A stretch of DNA of 64,000 nucleotides from Streptomyces sp. F63 (GCF_018070345.1 NZ_JAGPXX010000008.1:1-64000), one strand, 5' to 3'; shown: positions 15,354 through 24,331, counted from the first letter of the stretch. Program-made: numbers and translations. Notes: generated by a model from the letters alone, not told the origin.

Positions 15354-16735
15354 CGGTCCTCACTCCCCCGTGCGCTTCGCGGCATCCGCAGTTCCACTTC
15401 CGTGCCCTGTCCGGGCGGGGACAGCAGCTCGGCGCTGCCGCCCAGCTCGCGGAGCCGGCCGCGGATGGAGAGAGCGACACCGAGCCGCCCCTCCCGCTCC
15501 GCGTCCGCCAGCCGCCCCTCCGGGATGCCCGGGCCGTCGTCCCGGATGGTGACGACCACCTCGTCCGGCTCGTCCTCCAGCAGGATCCACGCCCGCGCCT
15601 CCGCGCCCGCGTGACGGTCCACGTTGTCCAGGGCGGCGCCCACGGCGGCGGCCAGTTCCTCCGCCGCGCGGGTCTCCAGCAGGACGGGCGCGCCCGGCTC
15701 GGCGAAGGAGACACGGGAACCCGCGCGGGCCGCGAGCAGGGTGCGCAGATCGCAACTGCCCTCCGCCACCCCGGGATCCGGGCCGGCCCCGGCCGCCGGC
15801 CCACCGCCGCGGCCACCGCCACCGCCGCGGCCACCGCCACCGCCGCGGCCACCGCCTCCCCCGTCCGCGGACGGGGCGCCTTCCGGGCCCGGGTACGGCT
15901 CCGCGGCGCCCCGGGGCGCGTTCGCGGCGGAGCGCCGGGCCGCGGGGACGAGGCCGCCGGCCACCAGGGTGCGCAGCGCCACCTCCTGCTCGCCCGCCAT
16001 CCGCCCCAGCTCGGCCGCCTCCCCGCCGATCTCCGCACCGCGCCGCTGCACCATCGCGAGCACCTGCAGCACGCTGTCGTGGATGCCGCGGGCCAGCCGC
16101 TCCCGTTCGCGGGTGGCGGCGTCGACCTCCAGGGCCCGGGCGAGGGTCCGCTCACTCGCCCGGGCCACCTCCACGACGTAGCCGATGGCGACACTGGCGA
16201 TCCACACCAGCAGGACGTTGTGCACGGTGTCCTGGGCGGGCGTGCCGCGCTCCACCAGGTTCGCCACGCCGACGACCGCGGAGGCGACCGCGGCCCAGCG
16301 CCAGCCGCCTTTCAGGGCGAAGCCCAGCACCGCGCCGGCCGTCCAGATGGACGGCAGGGTGGGGCCGCCCGCGGCGATGCGCTCGGCGGTGTCGACGACG
16401 GGCGTCAGCAGGATGCCGCCGACCGCCACGGTCAGGTCGGCGACCAGGAACCGCAGGGTGCAGCGCTCGGCGGAGGAGACCCGGCCCGCGGTCGCCAGCG
16501 TCCAGGCGGCGAGTACGGCGAGATAGGCGGCGGCACCGAGCGGGCGGGCGTACTCGTCGTGGTCGTAGCCGAACAGGCCGAGGGCGTAGAGCATGGTCAG
16601 CACCCGGTAGCCGGTCAGGGCCCGCCAGAGCGGCTGCTCCACGGACATCCGGGGCCCGCTCCGCCCGGGGGGCCGCCTCTCCCCGGCCGCCGCCCCGCCG
16701 CCGGGCCGTACGCGTGACCGCACGCTCGGTGCCAT
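15350..16735 (-). CDS. Membrane sensor histidine kinase (MacS-like)
   Basis: The 461-residue kinase has about five TM segments in the first 190 residues ('LTMLYALGLFGY', 'LAVLAAWTLATAG', 'FLVADLTVAVGGILL', 'VLLVWIASVAIGYVV'). The dimerisation/phosphorylation helix contains 'RERLARGIHDSVLQVLAMVQRRG' (His in HDS), and the ATPase domain has 'NVDRHAG' (N box), 'DDGPGIPEG' and a G-rich end. The layout matches the actinobacterial MacS family. An insertion rich in GGGGRG, encoded by 18-bp tandem repeats (15801-15854), separates the helix from the ATPase domain. The start is uncertain: an alternative ATG at 16648 gives MSVEQPLWRAL. Confidence 0.9.
   Translation of the reverse strand: MAPSVRSRVRPGGGAAAGERRPPGRSGPRMSVEQPLWRALTGYRVLTMLYALGLFGYDHDEYARPLGAAAYLAVLAAWTLATAGRVSSAERCTLRFLVADLTVAVGGILLTPVVDTAERIAAGGPTLPSIWTAGAVLGFALKGGWRWAAVASAVVGVANLVERGTPAQDTVHNVLLVWIASVAIGYVVEVARASERTLARALEVDAATRERERLARGIHDSVLQVLAMVQRRGAEIGGEAAELGRMAGEQEVALRTLVAGGLVPAARRSAANAPRGAAEPYPGPEGAPSADGGGGGRGGGGGRGGGGGRGGGPAAGAGPDPGVAEGSCDLRTLLAARAGSRVSFAEPGAPVLLETRAAEELAAAVGAALDNVDRHAGAEARAWILLEDEPDEVVVTIRDDGPGIPEGRLADAEREGRLGVALSIRGRLRELGGSAELLSPPGQGTEVELRMPRSARGSEDR
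15801..15854. repeat. Three tandem copies of an 18-bp unit inside the kinase gene
   Basis: The unit CCACCGCCGCGGCCACCG occurs three times without interruption and encodes Gly-Gly/Arg-rich linker sequence on the minus strand. Such in-frame repeats can change copy number between strains. Confidence 0.85.
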
Positions 16736-16762
16736 CTCCCCAACCCCCCTCGCCGGGACGGT

Positions 16763-17566
16763 TTACGTCCCGGAATCCCCCGGTGTGCCGGTCCTCCCGG
16801 CTCCCCCGGTCCCTTCCGGCTGTCCCGCCCTCCGGGCGCTCTCCGCGCCGGCCGGCGCCTTCTCCTCGTCCTTCCGCCGCTTCGCCGCCTCGGCGAGCTG
16901 CCGCTTGGCGACGTTGGCGTAGACGTCGACGTACTCCTGGCCGGACAGCTTCATGATCTCGTACATGATCTCGTCGGTCACCGAACGGAGGATGAAGCGG
17001 TCGTGCTCCATGCCGTGGTAACGGCTGAAGTCCAGCGGCTTCCCGATCCGCATCCCGGGGCGCATCAGCTTCGGTATGACCTTCCCGGGCGGCTGGATCT
17101 TCTCCGTGTCGATCATGGCGACGGGGATCACCGGCGCCCCGGTGGCCAGCGCGATCCGCGCGACGCCGGGCTTGCCGCGGTACAGCCGCCCGTCGGGCGA
17201 GCGGGTGCCCTCCGGGTATATCCCGAACAGCTCCCCGCGCTCGATCACCCCGACGCCGCTGCGGACCGCCGCCTCCCCCGCGGCGCGGCCGCCCGAGCGG
17301 TCCACCGGCAGCTGCCCGACCCCCTTGAAGAAGGCCGCGGTCAGCTTCCCCTTGACGCCCGGGGAGGTGAAGTACTCCGCCTTGGCGATGAAGGTCACCT
17401 TCCGGTCCACCATGGCGGGGAAGAAGAAGGAGTCCGAGAAGGAGAGGTGGTTGCTGGCGAGGATCGCCGGGCCCTCCGCCGGGATGTTCTCCAGCCCTTC
17501 CGCCCAGGGGCGGAAGGCGAGTTTCAGCGTCCCGCCGATGGACAGCTTCATTGCGCCGTAAAGCAA
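16763..17566 (-). CDS. 1-acyl-sn-glycerol-3-phosphate acyltransferase (PlsC-like)
   Basis: The 267-residue protein has the acyltransferase blocks of the PlsC family: 'SNHLSFSDSFF' (H-x4-D catalytic pair), 'FKGVGQLPVDRSGG', 'GIYPEGTRSPDG' (EGTRS) and 'VIPVAMID'. It would acylate lysophosphatidic acid or a related lysophospholipid at the membrane. The start is the TTG at 17566, because an AGGAGG site sits 7 nt before it but 22 nt before the next ATG (17551). The C-terminal 45 residues are charged and low-complexity. It stands alone between the kinase gene and a divergent esterase gene. Confidence 0.88.
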   Translation of the reverse strand: MLYGAMKLSIGGTLKLAFRPWAEGLENIPAEGPAILASNHLSFSDSFFFPAMVDRKVTFIAKAEYFTSPGVKGKLTAAFFKGVGQLPVDRSGGRAAGEAAVRSGVGVIERGELFGIYPEGTRSPDGRLYRGKPGVARIALATGAPVIPVAMIDTEKIQPPGKVIPKLMRPGMRIGKPLDFSRYHGMEHDRFILRSVTDEIMYEIMKLSGQEYVDVYANVAKRQLAEAAKRRKDEEKAPAGAESARRAGQPEGTGGAGRTGTPGDSGT

Positions 17567-17754
17567 CCGAGGACCTCCTGTGTGTGCGCCACGACTCTAG
17601 CCTGCCCCGCGGACGGTCCCGCCCGGAGGCGGCCTTCGGGCCTACCCGGTACCGGCGCCGTCGCGTACGGTGAAAACCGGCCGCGCCACCGGCCCGGCAT
17701 CACCCGGCAGCCCCTGCCGGACCTCGCGCAACGACGACGAACAGGAGACCTCCG

Positions 17755-18537
17755 GTGCAGGTCCTCCCCGGAGCCGAACCGTTCCACCACGAGGGCGGGG
17801 ACATCGGCGTCCTGCTCTGCCACGGCTTCACCGGTTCCCCGCAGTCCATGCGCCCCTGGGCGGATTTCCTCGCCGGGCGCGGATACACGGTGTCCCTGCC
17901 GCTGCTGCCCGGCCACGGCACCCGCTGGCAGGACATGCAGCTCACCGGCTGGCAGGACTGGTACGCCGAGGTCGACCGGGCCCTGCGGGGTCTCACCGCC
18001 CGGTGCCGGAAGGTCTTCGTCTGCGGCCTCTCCATGGGCGGCGCGCTCGCGCTGCGGCTGGCCGCCCGGCACGGCGACGAGATCAGCGGACTCGTCGTGG
18101 TCAACCCGGTGAACCGGGTGCACGGGCTGTCGGCCTACGCGCTGCCCGTCGCCCGGCATCTGGTGCGCACCACCAAGGGCCTGGCGAGCGACATCGCCAA
18201 GGGCGGCGTCCAGGAGGCCGCGTACGACCGGGTGCCGCTGCACGCCGCGCACTCGCTGCGCCGCTTCCTGCGGCTGCTCGACGCCGAACTGCCGCAGGTC
18301 ACCCAGCCGTTGCTGCTGCTGCACAGCCCCCGGGACCATGTGGTCTCCCCGGCCGACTCCGCCCGTGTCCTCAGCCGCGTCTCCTCCACGGACGTCACCG
18401 AGACCCTGCTGGAACGCAGCTACCACGTGGCCACCCTCGACTACGACGCCGAGCGCATCTTCCAGGACTCCCACGCCTTCATCGGCCGGCTCGCGGCGGG
18501 CGACCCCCAGCGGGAAGGAACGGCGACCGGTGGCTGA
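17755..18537 (+). CDS. Alpha/beta hydrolase (carboxylesterase/lipase type)
   Basis: The 260-residue protein has the alpha/beta hydrolase core: 'LCHGFTGSPQSMRPWADFL' oxyanion region, the nucleophile Ser in 'VCGLSMGGALALRLA', Asp in 'LLHSPRDHVVSP' and His in 'ERSYHVATLDYD'. This order matches small carboxylesterases and monoacylglycerol lipases. The GTG start has an AGGAG site 8 nt upstream. No signal peptide is present, so it acts in the cytosol. The next gene overlaps it by 8 bases, suggesting coupling; adjacency to PlsC hints at lipid turnover, as inference. Confidence 0.88.
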   Translation: MQVLPGAEPFHHEGGDIGVLLCHGFTGSPQSMRPWADFLAGRGYTVSLPLLPGHGTRWQDMQLTGWQDWYAEVDRALRGLTARCRKVFVCGLSMGGALALRLAARHGDEISGLVVVNPVNRVHGLSAYALPVARHLVRTTKGLASDIAKGGVQEAAYDRVPLHAAHSLRRFLRLLDAELPQVTQPLLLLHSPRDHVVSPADSARVLSRVSSTDVTETLLERSYHVATLDYDAERIFQDSHAFIGRLAAGDPQREGTATGG

Positions 18538-19351
18538 GCGCGGTACCAACACGGGCCGCGACGACGGCTCCGGACCGTTCGACGAGGAGGCCGCCTGGGC
18601 GGCGATCGTGGCCGGATACGGCGAGGAGCCCGAGTTCCCCGGGGACGACCCGCCCGCGCGCGAACCGGCGCCCGGGCCCGGCGCGCTGCCCGGCTTCCCG
18701 GACGCGGAGAAGCCGCTCAAGCCGTTCCCCGCGGACTCCGGGGCGGGGCCGGAGGGGCCGGACCCGGGCGCGGCGGCGACGGCACCCGGCGGGCCCGGGC
18801 CGTCCGGGACCGGCCCGGAGAACGGCACGGGGCCGGGGTCCGCACGGCGGGGGCCCGGAGCCGGGGGGACGGATTCCCCGGGGGCGGCGGGTGCCTCCGG
18901 ACCAGCGGACCCGGCGGATTCCTCCGGAACGGAGGCCACGGGGACCGGAGGATCCGGCTCCACCGGCGTCCGGGGCTCCGGGCCGGCGGACGGGGCGGGC
19001 CGGCCGCTGGGGTCGAGCATCGTCTTCCCGGCCGGCATGGGCCCCCGGGACTGGAGCCCGCGGGAGCCCGCCGAGCACGAGGAGGGCTCGGCGGGTGCGG
19101 ACGAGGAGCACTTCGTCCCGCCCGAGCCGCCGCCCCTCCCGGAGGCCGACACCCCGACCAAGTTCGCCTGGCTCGCGGTGCTCGGCGGTCCCCTGCTGCT
19201 GATCGTGACCGTGCTGTTCCAGCAGCCGGTCACCTGGTGGATCGCGGTACTGGGGGTCGGCGGGTTCCTGGGCGGCTTCGCCACCCTCGTCGCCCGCATG
19301 CGGGACGACGACGAGGAGGACGACGACCCGGGCCGGGGCGCCGTCGTCTGA
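18530..19351 (+). CDS. Membrane protein with long disordered N-terminal region
   Basis: The GTG at 18530 overlaps the end of the esterase gene, with an AAGGAA site upstream. The 273-residue product starts with an acidic segment ('FDEEAAWAAIVAGYGEEPE'), followed by about 130 residues of Gly/Pro/Ala/Ser-rich disorder. It ends with two TM helices ('FAWLAVLGGPLLLIVTVLF' and 'WWIAVLGVGGFLGGFATLV') and an acidic tail (DDDEEDDDP). The ends are conserved-looking, the middle is not. Orthologues are annotated as hypothetical in Streptomyces; function unknown. Confidence 0.8.
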   Translation: MAERGTNTGRDDGSGPFDEEAAWAAIVAGYGEEPEFPGDDPPAREPAPGPGALPGFPDAEKPLKPFPADSGAGPEGPDPGAAATAPGGPGPSGTGPENGTGPGSARRGPGAGGTDSPGAAGASGPADPADSSGTEATGTGGSGSTGVRGSGPADGAGRPLGSSIVFPAGMGPRDWSPREPAEHEEGSAGADEEHFVPPEPPPLPEADTPTKFAWLAVLGGPLLLIVTVLFQQPVTWWIAVLGVGGFLGGFATLVARMRDDDEEDDDPGRGAVV

Positions 19352-19460
19352 GCGCCGGGCCGGGGCACCGGGACCCCCGGGCCCCCGGCCCGGCCGGAAA
19401 GCCGGAATCCCCGCGGACGGGTGCCTTCCGTAAACGGCCCGGCGGGCCTACGGTGTTCTC

Positions 19461-19512
19461 CGAAGGCCTCCGTGCGATCGAGGTGGGTACCTCCGTCGCA
19501 CGGGGGTCTTCG
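19461..19512. terminator. Long 52-nt hairpin between convergent genes
   Basis: Bases 19461-19477 pair with 19496-19512 (17 bp including two G-U pairs), then a 3x3 internal loop and a 4-bp stem closed by GGGT. It follows the membrane-protein gene by 109 nt and faces the convergent phosphatase gene. It is a likely bidirectional terminator, though a structured RNA is possible. Confidence 0.6.
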
Positions 19513-19598
19513 CCAATGCCGGGGCCGGTCACCGGTGCCGGCCCGGTGCCGGTGCCCCGGGGCCCTGCGCGGCTCTCCGCCCGCGGGCGGGGCGGCGG

Positions 19599-20483
19599 TC
19601 AGGGACGCGCCGGTGAACCACCGCGCCGGGCACCGGCCGGCGCCGCCGGGATCCGGAGGGCGGCCAGAACGGGGAGATGGTCCGTGGCGGCCCCGAGGTC
19701 GGCCCGGCGGACACCGGCGAGGCCGTCCGGGACCCCGCAGCCCAGGATCTCCACGCCGTCCGTGGCCAGCACCGCGTCGATGCGCTGGTGCGGGTCGGCG
19801 GGGGTCGAGGTGTACTCGCCGCCCCAGGGGGCTTCAGCCCAGGCGTCCCGCAGTCCGCCGGTGAGCCTGCGGAACGCGCGCCCGCCCGGCCGGTCGTTGA
19901 GGTCGCCGCCGACGACCGCGTGGGCCACCCCGGCCTCCCGCGCCTGCCGGTCCAGCACCTCCAGCAGCGTGCCGGCCTGTGCCTCGCGTTCGGCCGCCGC
20001 CAGGCTGAGATGGCAGCTCGCCGCCACCAGCCGGGCGTCCCCGAACCGCAGCACCGCGGTCGCGAAACCGCGCCGGTGCAGCCCGGGGGTGAGCGGCAGC
20101 AGGATGTCCTCGGTGCGCTCCACCCGGGCGCGGAGCGAGGAGAGGATCAACGGGCCGGTGGCCGTGGCCCCGCCCGTCACGTACACCAGCTCCGTGGCGC
20201 GGGCGAGCCGTGCCACGGCCTTGCGCCAGCGGAAGAACCGCGGCGCCTCCTGGACCAGGACGAGATCGGGGGCGCAGGCCCGGATCACCCGGGCCAGCGC
20301 CTCCTGATCATCGCGCATCGAGCGGATGTTGTAGCTGAGCACCCGGATCACCGCGGAGCCGTCCGGCTCGGTGCGGGAGGCGGGGAGATCCGGATCCGCC
20401 CCGCCGTCCGCCGCCGCGCCGCCGGGGCGTGGACCGTGCCCCGCCCCGGCCGGTTCCGCGCCGCCCGGCTCCACCGCGTTCAT
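19599..20483 (-). CDS. Endonuclease/exonuclease/phosphatase family protein
   Basis: The 294-residue product has the DNase-I-like fold motifs: 'VLSYNIRSM' (Asn metal/phosphate ligand), 'PDLVLVQEAPRF' (catalytic Glu), 'VVGGDLNDRPG' (Asp and Asn), and a C-terminal 'ATDHLPVLAAL' (Asp-His pair). Members hydrolyse phosphodiester or phosphomonoester bonds in nucleic acids, phospholipids or inositol phosphates; the substrate is not readable. The ATG at 20483 gives a disordered 45-residue leader; a GTG just before 'IRVLSYNIRS' is an alternative start. It follows glkA by 20 nt on the same strand. Confidence 0.87.
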   Translation of the reverse strand: MNAVEPGGAEPAGAGHGPRPGGAAADGGADPDLPASRTEPDGSAVIRVLSYNIRSMRDDQEALARVIRACAPDLVLVQEAPRFFRWRKAVARLARATELVYVTGGATATGPLILSSLRARVERTEDILLPLTPGLHRRGFATAVLRFGDARLVAASCHLSLAAAEREAQAGTLLEVLDRQAREAGVAHAVVGGDLNDRPGGRAFRRLTGGLRDAWAEAPWGGEYTSTPADPHQRIDAVLATDGVEILGCGVPDGLAGVRRADLGAATDHLPVLAALRIPAAPAGARRGGSPARP

Positions 20484-20503
20484 CCGCCCGGTCCCGCCGC
20501 CGG

Positions 20504-21445
20504 TCAGCCCTGGCGTGCCAGGTCGGCGGCGCCCACCAGACCGGCCTTGCCGCCGAGTTGCGCGGCGAGCACCTGGGCGTGCGGCCGCCACCGGCTGCCG
20601 ACCAGCCAGCGCCGGAAGGACTTGCGGATCGGGTCCAGGACCAGGTCGCCCTCGTCCGAGACCCCGCCGCCGATGATGAACGCGGACGGGTCGAAGAGCG
20701 AGGCCAGATCGGCCAGTCCCGCGCCCGCCCAGCGGGCGAGTTCGCGGAACGAGTCGACGGCGACCGGGTCGCCCCGCCGCGCCGCCTGGCTGACGTGCCG
20801 GCCCTCGATGCCCTCCGGCGTCCCGTCGCCGAGGGAGAGCAGGATCTCCGCGTTCTCGGGGGTGGCCGCGGAGCGCTGGCGGGCATAGCGGACGAGGGCG
20901 CGCCCGGAGGCGTACTGCTCCCAGCAGCCCTGGCTGCCGCAGCCGCACAGCAGGCCGTCCGGGACGACCCGGACGTGCCCGAACTCCCCCGCGACGCCGA
21001 AGCGGCCGCGGCGGAGCTTGTTCCCGATGATGATGCCGCCGCCGAGGCCGGTGCCGAGCGTGATGCAGATGACGTCGTCGTGACCCGCGCCGGCGCCGAA
21101 CTTGTACTCGCCCCAAGCGGCGGCGTTGGCGTCGTTCTCGACGACGACCGGGAGCCCCACCCGCTGCTCGACCTTGTCCTTGAGCGCCTCGTGACGCCAG
21201 TTGATGTTGGGGGCGAAGAGGACGGTGGCCCGCTTGTCGTCGACGTAGCCCGCCGCGCCGATGCCGACGGCCGTGACCTCGTGACCGGTGCTGACCGCGC
21301 GGACAGCTTCCGCGATGGCGTCGATGACGCCCTCGGAGGTCGGTGGGGTGGCGACCTTGCACGTCTCGAGAATCGAGCCCTCTTCGTCGACCACGCCAGC
21401 TGCGATCTTGGTGCCGCCGATGTCGACGCCGATGGTGAGTCCCAT
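20504..21445 (-). CDS. glkA: ROK-family glucokinase
   Basis: The 313-residue enzyme phosphorylates glucose with ATP. It has the N-terminal phosphate loop 'GVDIGGTKIAAGVVD', the ROK sugar/zinc region 'EFGHVRVVPDG' with zinc-site 'CGCGSQGCWEQYASG', and 'FIIGGGVSDEG'. The sequence start MGLTIGVDIGGTK is like S. coelicolor GlkA, which also has a role in carbon catabolite repression. Proximity to pfkA in the same window fits a glycolytic neighbourhood. No signal or TM segments. Upstream sequence inside the longer frame belongs to the intergenic region and next gene. Confidence 0.94.
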   Translation of the reverse strand: MGLTIGVDIGGTKIAAGVVDEEGSILETCKVATPPTSEGVIDAIAEAVRAVSTGHEVTAVGIGAAGYVDDKRATVLFAPNINWRHEALKDKVEQRVGLPVVVENDANAAAWGEYKFGAGAGHDDVICITLGTGLGGGIIIGNKLRRGRFGVAGEFGHVRVVPDGLLCGCGSQGCWEQYASGRALVRYARQRSAATPENAEILLSLGDGTPEGIEGRHVSQAARRGDPVAVDSFRELARWAGAGLADLASLFDPSAFIIGGGVSDEGDLVLDPIRKSFRRWLVGSRWRPHAQVLAAQLGGKAGLVGAADLARQG

Positions 21446-21503
21446 GTGTCCCTCAGTTGTCCGGTCGATCCCCGCTGCGTGACCAACCGTACCGGAGCCG
21501 TGG

Positions 21504-22031
21504 TCAGTCGAGGTCGATGCGCTGACTTCCGGACGGACCCTCGGGACCCTCCCGCCCCTCGGCGGCTCCGGGTTCCTCCCGGTCTCCGGCGGCGGCGGTC
21601 CCGGGGGAGGCTTCGCCGCCCCGGGTCCAGCGGCTCTCCTGGCCCTCCACGGCGGAGCGGTAGGCGGCGAGCAGTTCCGAACCGGCGGCGGCGAGGTGGT
21701 CGAAGACGTCCGGGTTGCGCTCCACGACCGGCTCCACGGCGGCCCTGGCCCGGTCCACGAGCTGCTGCACGGCGCTCTGCGCGGCCAGACCCGCGACCGG
21801 CAGCTGCAGCGAGGAGAGCTTGTCCGCCACGGCGTCGGCCAGCTTGCGCAGTTCCTCGGCGGCGCTGCCGGGCGGCGTGCCGTGCCGGGCGCGGCGGCGC
21901 GCCTTCTCGGCGGCGAGGTCCTCGGCACAGGCCGTGGACCAGGCGTCGGCGTCGGCGGCCGGGGCCGGGGCCGGCTCGGTGGCGGGGGCCCCGGCGGACT
22001 CGGTGGCCGGGCGCTCGGTGGGATCGCTCAT
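21504..22031 (-). CDS. DUF5304 family protein
   Basis: The ATG at 22031 gives a 175-residue acidic protein: an Ala/Pro/Glu-rich N-terminus, then the conserved block 'DAWSTACAEDLAAEKARRR' and 'GSAAEELRKLADAVADKL'. A helical stretch 'RNPDVFDHLAAAGSELLAAYR' follows, and the tail is Gly/Glu-rich and disordered. The block is what I remember as DUF5304, a Streptomyces family of unknown role. It lies between the ArsA-like gene and glkA on the same strand. Confidence 0.75.
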   Translation of the reverse strand: MSDPTERPATESAGAPATEPAPAPAADADAWSTACAEDLAAEKARRRARHGTPPGSAAEELRKLADAVADKLSSLQLPVAGLAAQSAVQQLVDRARAAVEPVVERNPDVFDHLAAAGSELLAAYRSAVEGQESRWTRGGEASPGTAAAGDREEPGAAEGREGPEGPSGSQRIDLD

Positions 22032-22245
22032 TGCGGGCTCCTGCTGCGGGGTCGGTGGTGCGGCGCCTCGGCGGGCGCCCCCGCCTCCGACGGTACCGGA
22101 ACCGCCGCCGATGGCCGCCGTCGCGCCGGGAGTCCCGGAGCCGGCGGAGCGGGGCGGCCGGTCACCGGGCGTCCCCGCTCCGGGGGTGCGGGGCTCTGGG
22201 GGGCGCGGGGCTCCGGGAGGTGCGGGGCTCAGGGAGGTGCGGGGC

Positions 22246-23739
22246 TCAGGGGGTGCGGGGCCACAGACCCGGTTCGGGCGCGAAGCGGACGCGCAGCTCG
22301 CCCCCGGACAGCCCGGCTCCGGACACGGAGCAGCGGCACAGCGCCGGCGGCAGCGGGACGATCCGGCGGAACGGTCCGGCGGCGACCACGAGTTCGTCCC
22401 CGCGCCGCACCAGTTCGACGTCCCCGCGCCCGGCTCCGGGGAGCGGGACGCGCCAGACCAGCACGCCCTCCTCCGCCCGCCGGTCCTCCACGGTCCAGGC
22501 CGGGGCGCCCGGCCACGGCGCCGGCGCGGGCGCGGGCGCGCGCTCCGGCTCGGCGGACGGCGCGGCGCCGTGCGGTTCCCCGCCGTACGGGGCCGGGCCC
22601 GCGGGTGCGCCGGGACGGTGCGCGGGTGTGCCGGGCGGACGGTCCCCGAGCGCGGCGGCCAGTGCGGTGAGGTCCTCGGGACCACGCGGTTCGCGCCCGA
22701 GGTGCGGCAGTTCGTACACGGCCGTGCCGGTCTCCGGGTCCGCCCACTCCTCGTACAGGGCCTTCAGGGCGGTCTGCTGTTCGCCGGAGAGGGCCGCGAG
22801 CCAGGGGTCGGCGGAGCCGGTGGGGAGCACCTTGCCGGCGACGACCGCTTCGACGCGGTGGCCGTGCAGGGCCAGCCCCGGACGGAGGCCGCGCAGTGCG
22901 TCGGCGGCCGCCGGGCCGGGCTCGGCGACCAGCAGCAGCGTGGTCGTCGGGGCGCTCAGGACCTCCTGTGCGGCGGCGAGTTCGGCCCGGGCACGGTCGG
23001 CGGCCCGGTAGAGCCAGGGGGCGGGCATCGGCACCCCGGCGAGCTGGGCGAGCACCGGCCGCAGGGCGCGGGCCGCCTGCCGCCGCGGGGGCAGCAGCCG
23101 GGCCAGGTACCAGCTCAGCTGTTCGGGGAGCGCCAGGACGGCCAGCGCCTCCGGGGCGGGCGGCAGGTCGACGACCACCAGGTCCCAGGCGTCCGGGGGC
23201 CCGGTCTCCGCCACCGGGCGCTCCCCACCGGACACGGAGGCGGAGCCGCGTACGGAAGCCGGGCCGACGGGAGCGGGGGCGCCGGCCGGGAGGTCACGGA
23301 TCGCGCGGAGGGCCCGGAGGGCGGCGAGCCGGCCGGTGCCCGGCAGGATCGCGAGCTCGTCCCGGTGCAGCGGGGAGGCTCCCAGCAGGTCGAGTGCCGG
23401 TGCCCCGTGCTCCTGAAGGGCGAGGAGGTGCTCCCGCAGGTGCGGCTCCCCCTCGACGCGGGCCGCCCAGAGGCGGGGTGCGGCGGGAACGGGCACGGTC
23501 CAGGGGGCGTCCCCGGGGGCGTGCGGAGCCGGGCCGCGCTCCGGAGCGCGCGTGGCCGCGGCGGGCGCTGGGAGCTCGCACCCGAGCACCGCGTCCAGCG
23601 GGCCGGGCCCGCCGGTGGTCAGCAGCAGCACGCGCTGCCCGCTCCGGGCCGCGGCGAGGGCGGAGGCCGCCGCGGCGGTGGTGCGGCCCGCCCCGCCGGG
23701 GCCGGTCACCAGGACCGTGCGGACGAGGGGGCGCGTCAC
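22246..23739 (-). CDS. ArsA/ParA-like ATPase with variant P-loop
   Basis: The 497-residue protein begins 'VLVTGPGGAGRTTAAAASAL', a deviant Walker A with Arg in place of the P-loop Lys and without the signature first Lys. 'WDLVVVDLPPAPEAL' is the Walker B region, and there are long Ala/Pro-rich inserts. The C-terminal 60 residues form a small beta-rich domain ('EGVLVWRVPLPGAGRGDVEL', 'LRVRFAPEPGL') as in ArsA/HSP20-like fusions. Related ATPases handle membrane-protein targeting or metalloid efflux; here the role is unknown. The GTG start is 1 nt from the SRPBCC stop, suggesting a two-gene operon. Confidence 0.8.
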   Translation of the reverse strand: MTRPLVRTVLVTGPGGAGRTTAAAASALAAARSGQRVLLLTTGGPGPLDAVLGCELPAPAAATRAPERGPAPHAPGDAPWTVPVPAAPRLWAARVEGEPHLREHLLALQEHGAPALDLLGASPLHRDELAILPGTGRLAALRALRAIRDLPAGAPAPVGPASVRGSASVSGGERPVAETGPPDAWDLVVVDLPPAPEALAVLALPEQLSWYLARLLPPRRQAARALRPVLAQLAGVPMPAPWLYRAADRARAELAAAQEVLSAPTTTLLLVAEPGPAAADALRGLRPGLALHGHRVEAVVAGKVLPTGSADPWLAALSGEQQTALKALYEEWADPETGTAVYELPHLGREPRGPEDLTALAAALGDRPPGTPAHRPGAPAGPAPYGGEPHGAAPSAEPERAPAPAPAPWPGAPAWTVEDRRAEEGVLVWRVPLPGAGRGDVELVRRGDELVVAAGPFRRIVPLPPALCRCSVSGAGLSGGELRVRFAPEPGLWPRTP

Positions 23740-23740
23740 C

Positions 23741-24190
23741 TCAGGCCTGCGCGCCGCTCTCGACGCGCTTCTTCAGACCCGCGAGGGCCCGGTCGATGAT
23801 GACCTTCTCGGCCTTGCGCTTGATCATGCCGAGCATCGGGATCTTGACGTCGACGGTCAGCTGGTACGTGACCTCGGTGCGGGCGCCCCCGTCGACCGGC
23901 GTCAGCCGGTAGGTGCCGTCGAGGGAGCGCAGCATCTGCGACTTCACCAGGGTCCAGCTCACCTCGTTCTCGCCGCTCCAGGTGTAGGCGAGGGTGTGGT
24001 CGTCCTTGATCGCTCCGGCGTCGAGCACCAGCCGGACCTGCTCCGCCCGGCCCCGGTCGTCCTTGGCCAGCACCTCGGCCTCCTTGACCTCTCCGGTCCA
24101 CTCCGGGTAGCGGTCGAAGTCGGAGATCACCGACATGACCGCGCCCGGTGCCGCCTCGATCGTGATGTTCGAGCTGGTGTGTTCCGCCAT
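23741..24190 (-). CDS. SRPBCC (START-like) family protein
   Basis: This 149-residue protein has the helix-grip fold layout of polyketide cyclase/dehydrase-like SRPBCC proteins. It shows N-terminal 'ITIEAAPGAVMSVISDFDRYPEWTG', central strands ('GRAEQVRLVLDAG', 'EVSWTLVKS') and a C-terminal amphipathic helix ('KVIIDRALAGLKKRVES'). Such proteins bind hydrophobic ligands in a cavity. It is the first gene of a pair with the ArsA-like ATPase (1-nt spacing), a conserved Streptomyces arrangement, which suggests a lipid- or ligand-linked role for the ATPase; that is inference. Confidence 0.85.
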   Translation of the reverse strand: MAEHTSSNITIEAAPGAVMSVISDFDRYPEWTGEVKEAEVLAKDDRGRAEQVRLVLDAGAIKDDHTLAYTWSGENEVSWTLVKSQMLRSLDGTYRLTPVDGGARTEVTYQLTVDVKIPMLGMIKRKAEKVIIDRALAGLKKRVESGAQA

Positions 24191-24331
24191 CGCGGTGGCT
24201 CCTTCACTGCGGTCGGCTCCGGCCTGCGCCCCTGCCGGTGAAGGCTACCGCGCGCCGTAACCGGCCCCGCCCGGCCCCTCCCGCCGGTTCCGCGCCCCGC
24301 TCCGCCTGCCCGGGGACACGGTCCGCGCCGG

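Noticed and set aside
15801..15854. Possible CRISPR-like array
   Set aside because: Direct 18-bp tandem repeats without spacers, inside a coding sequence.
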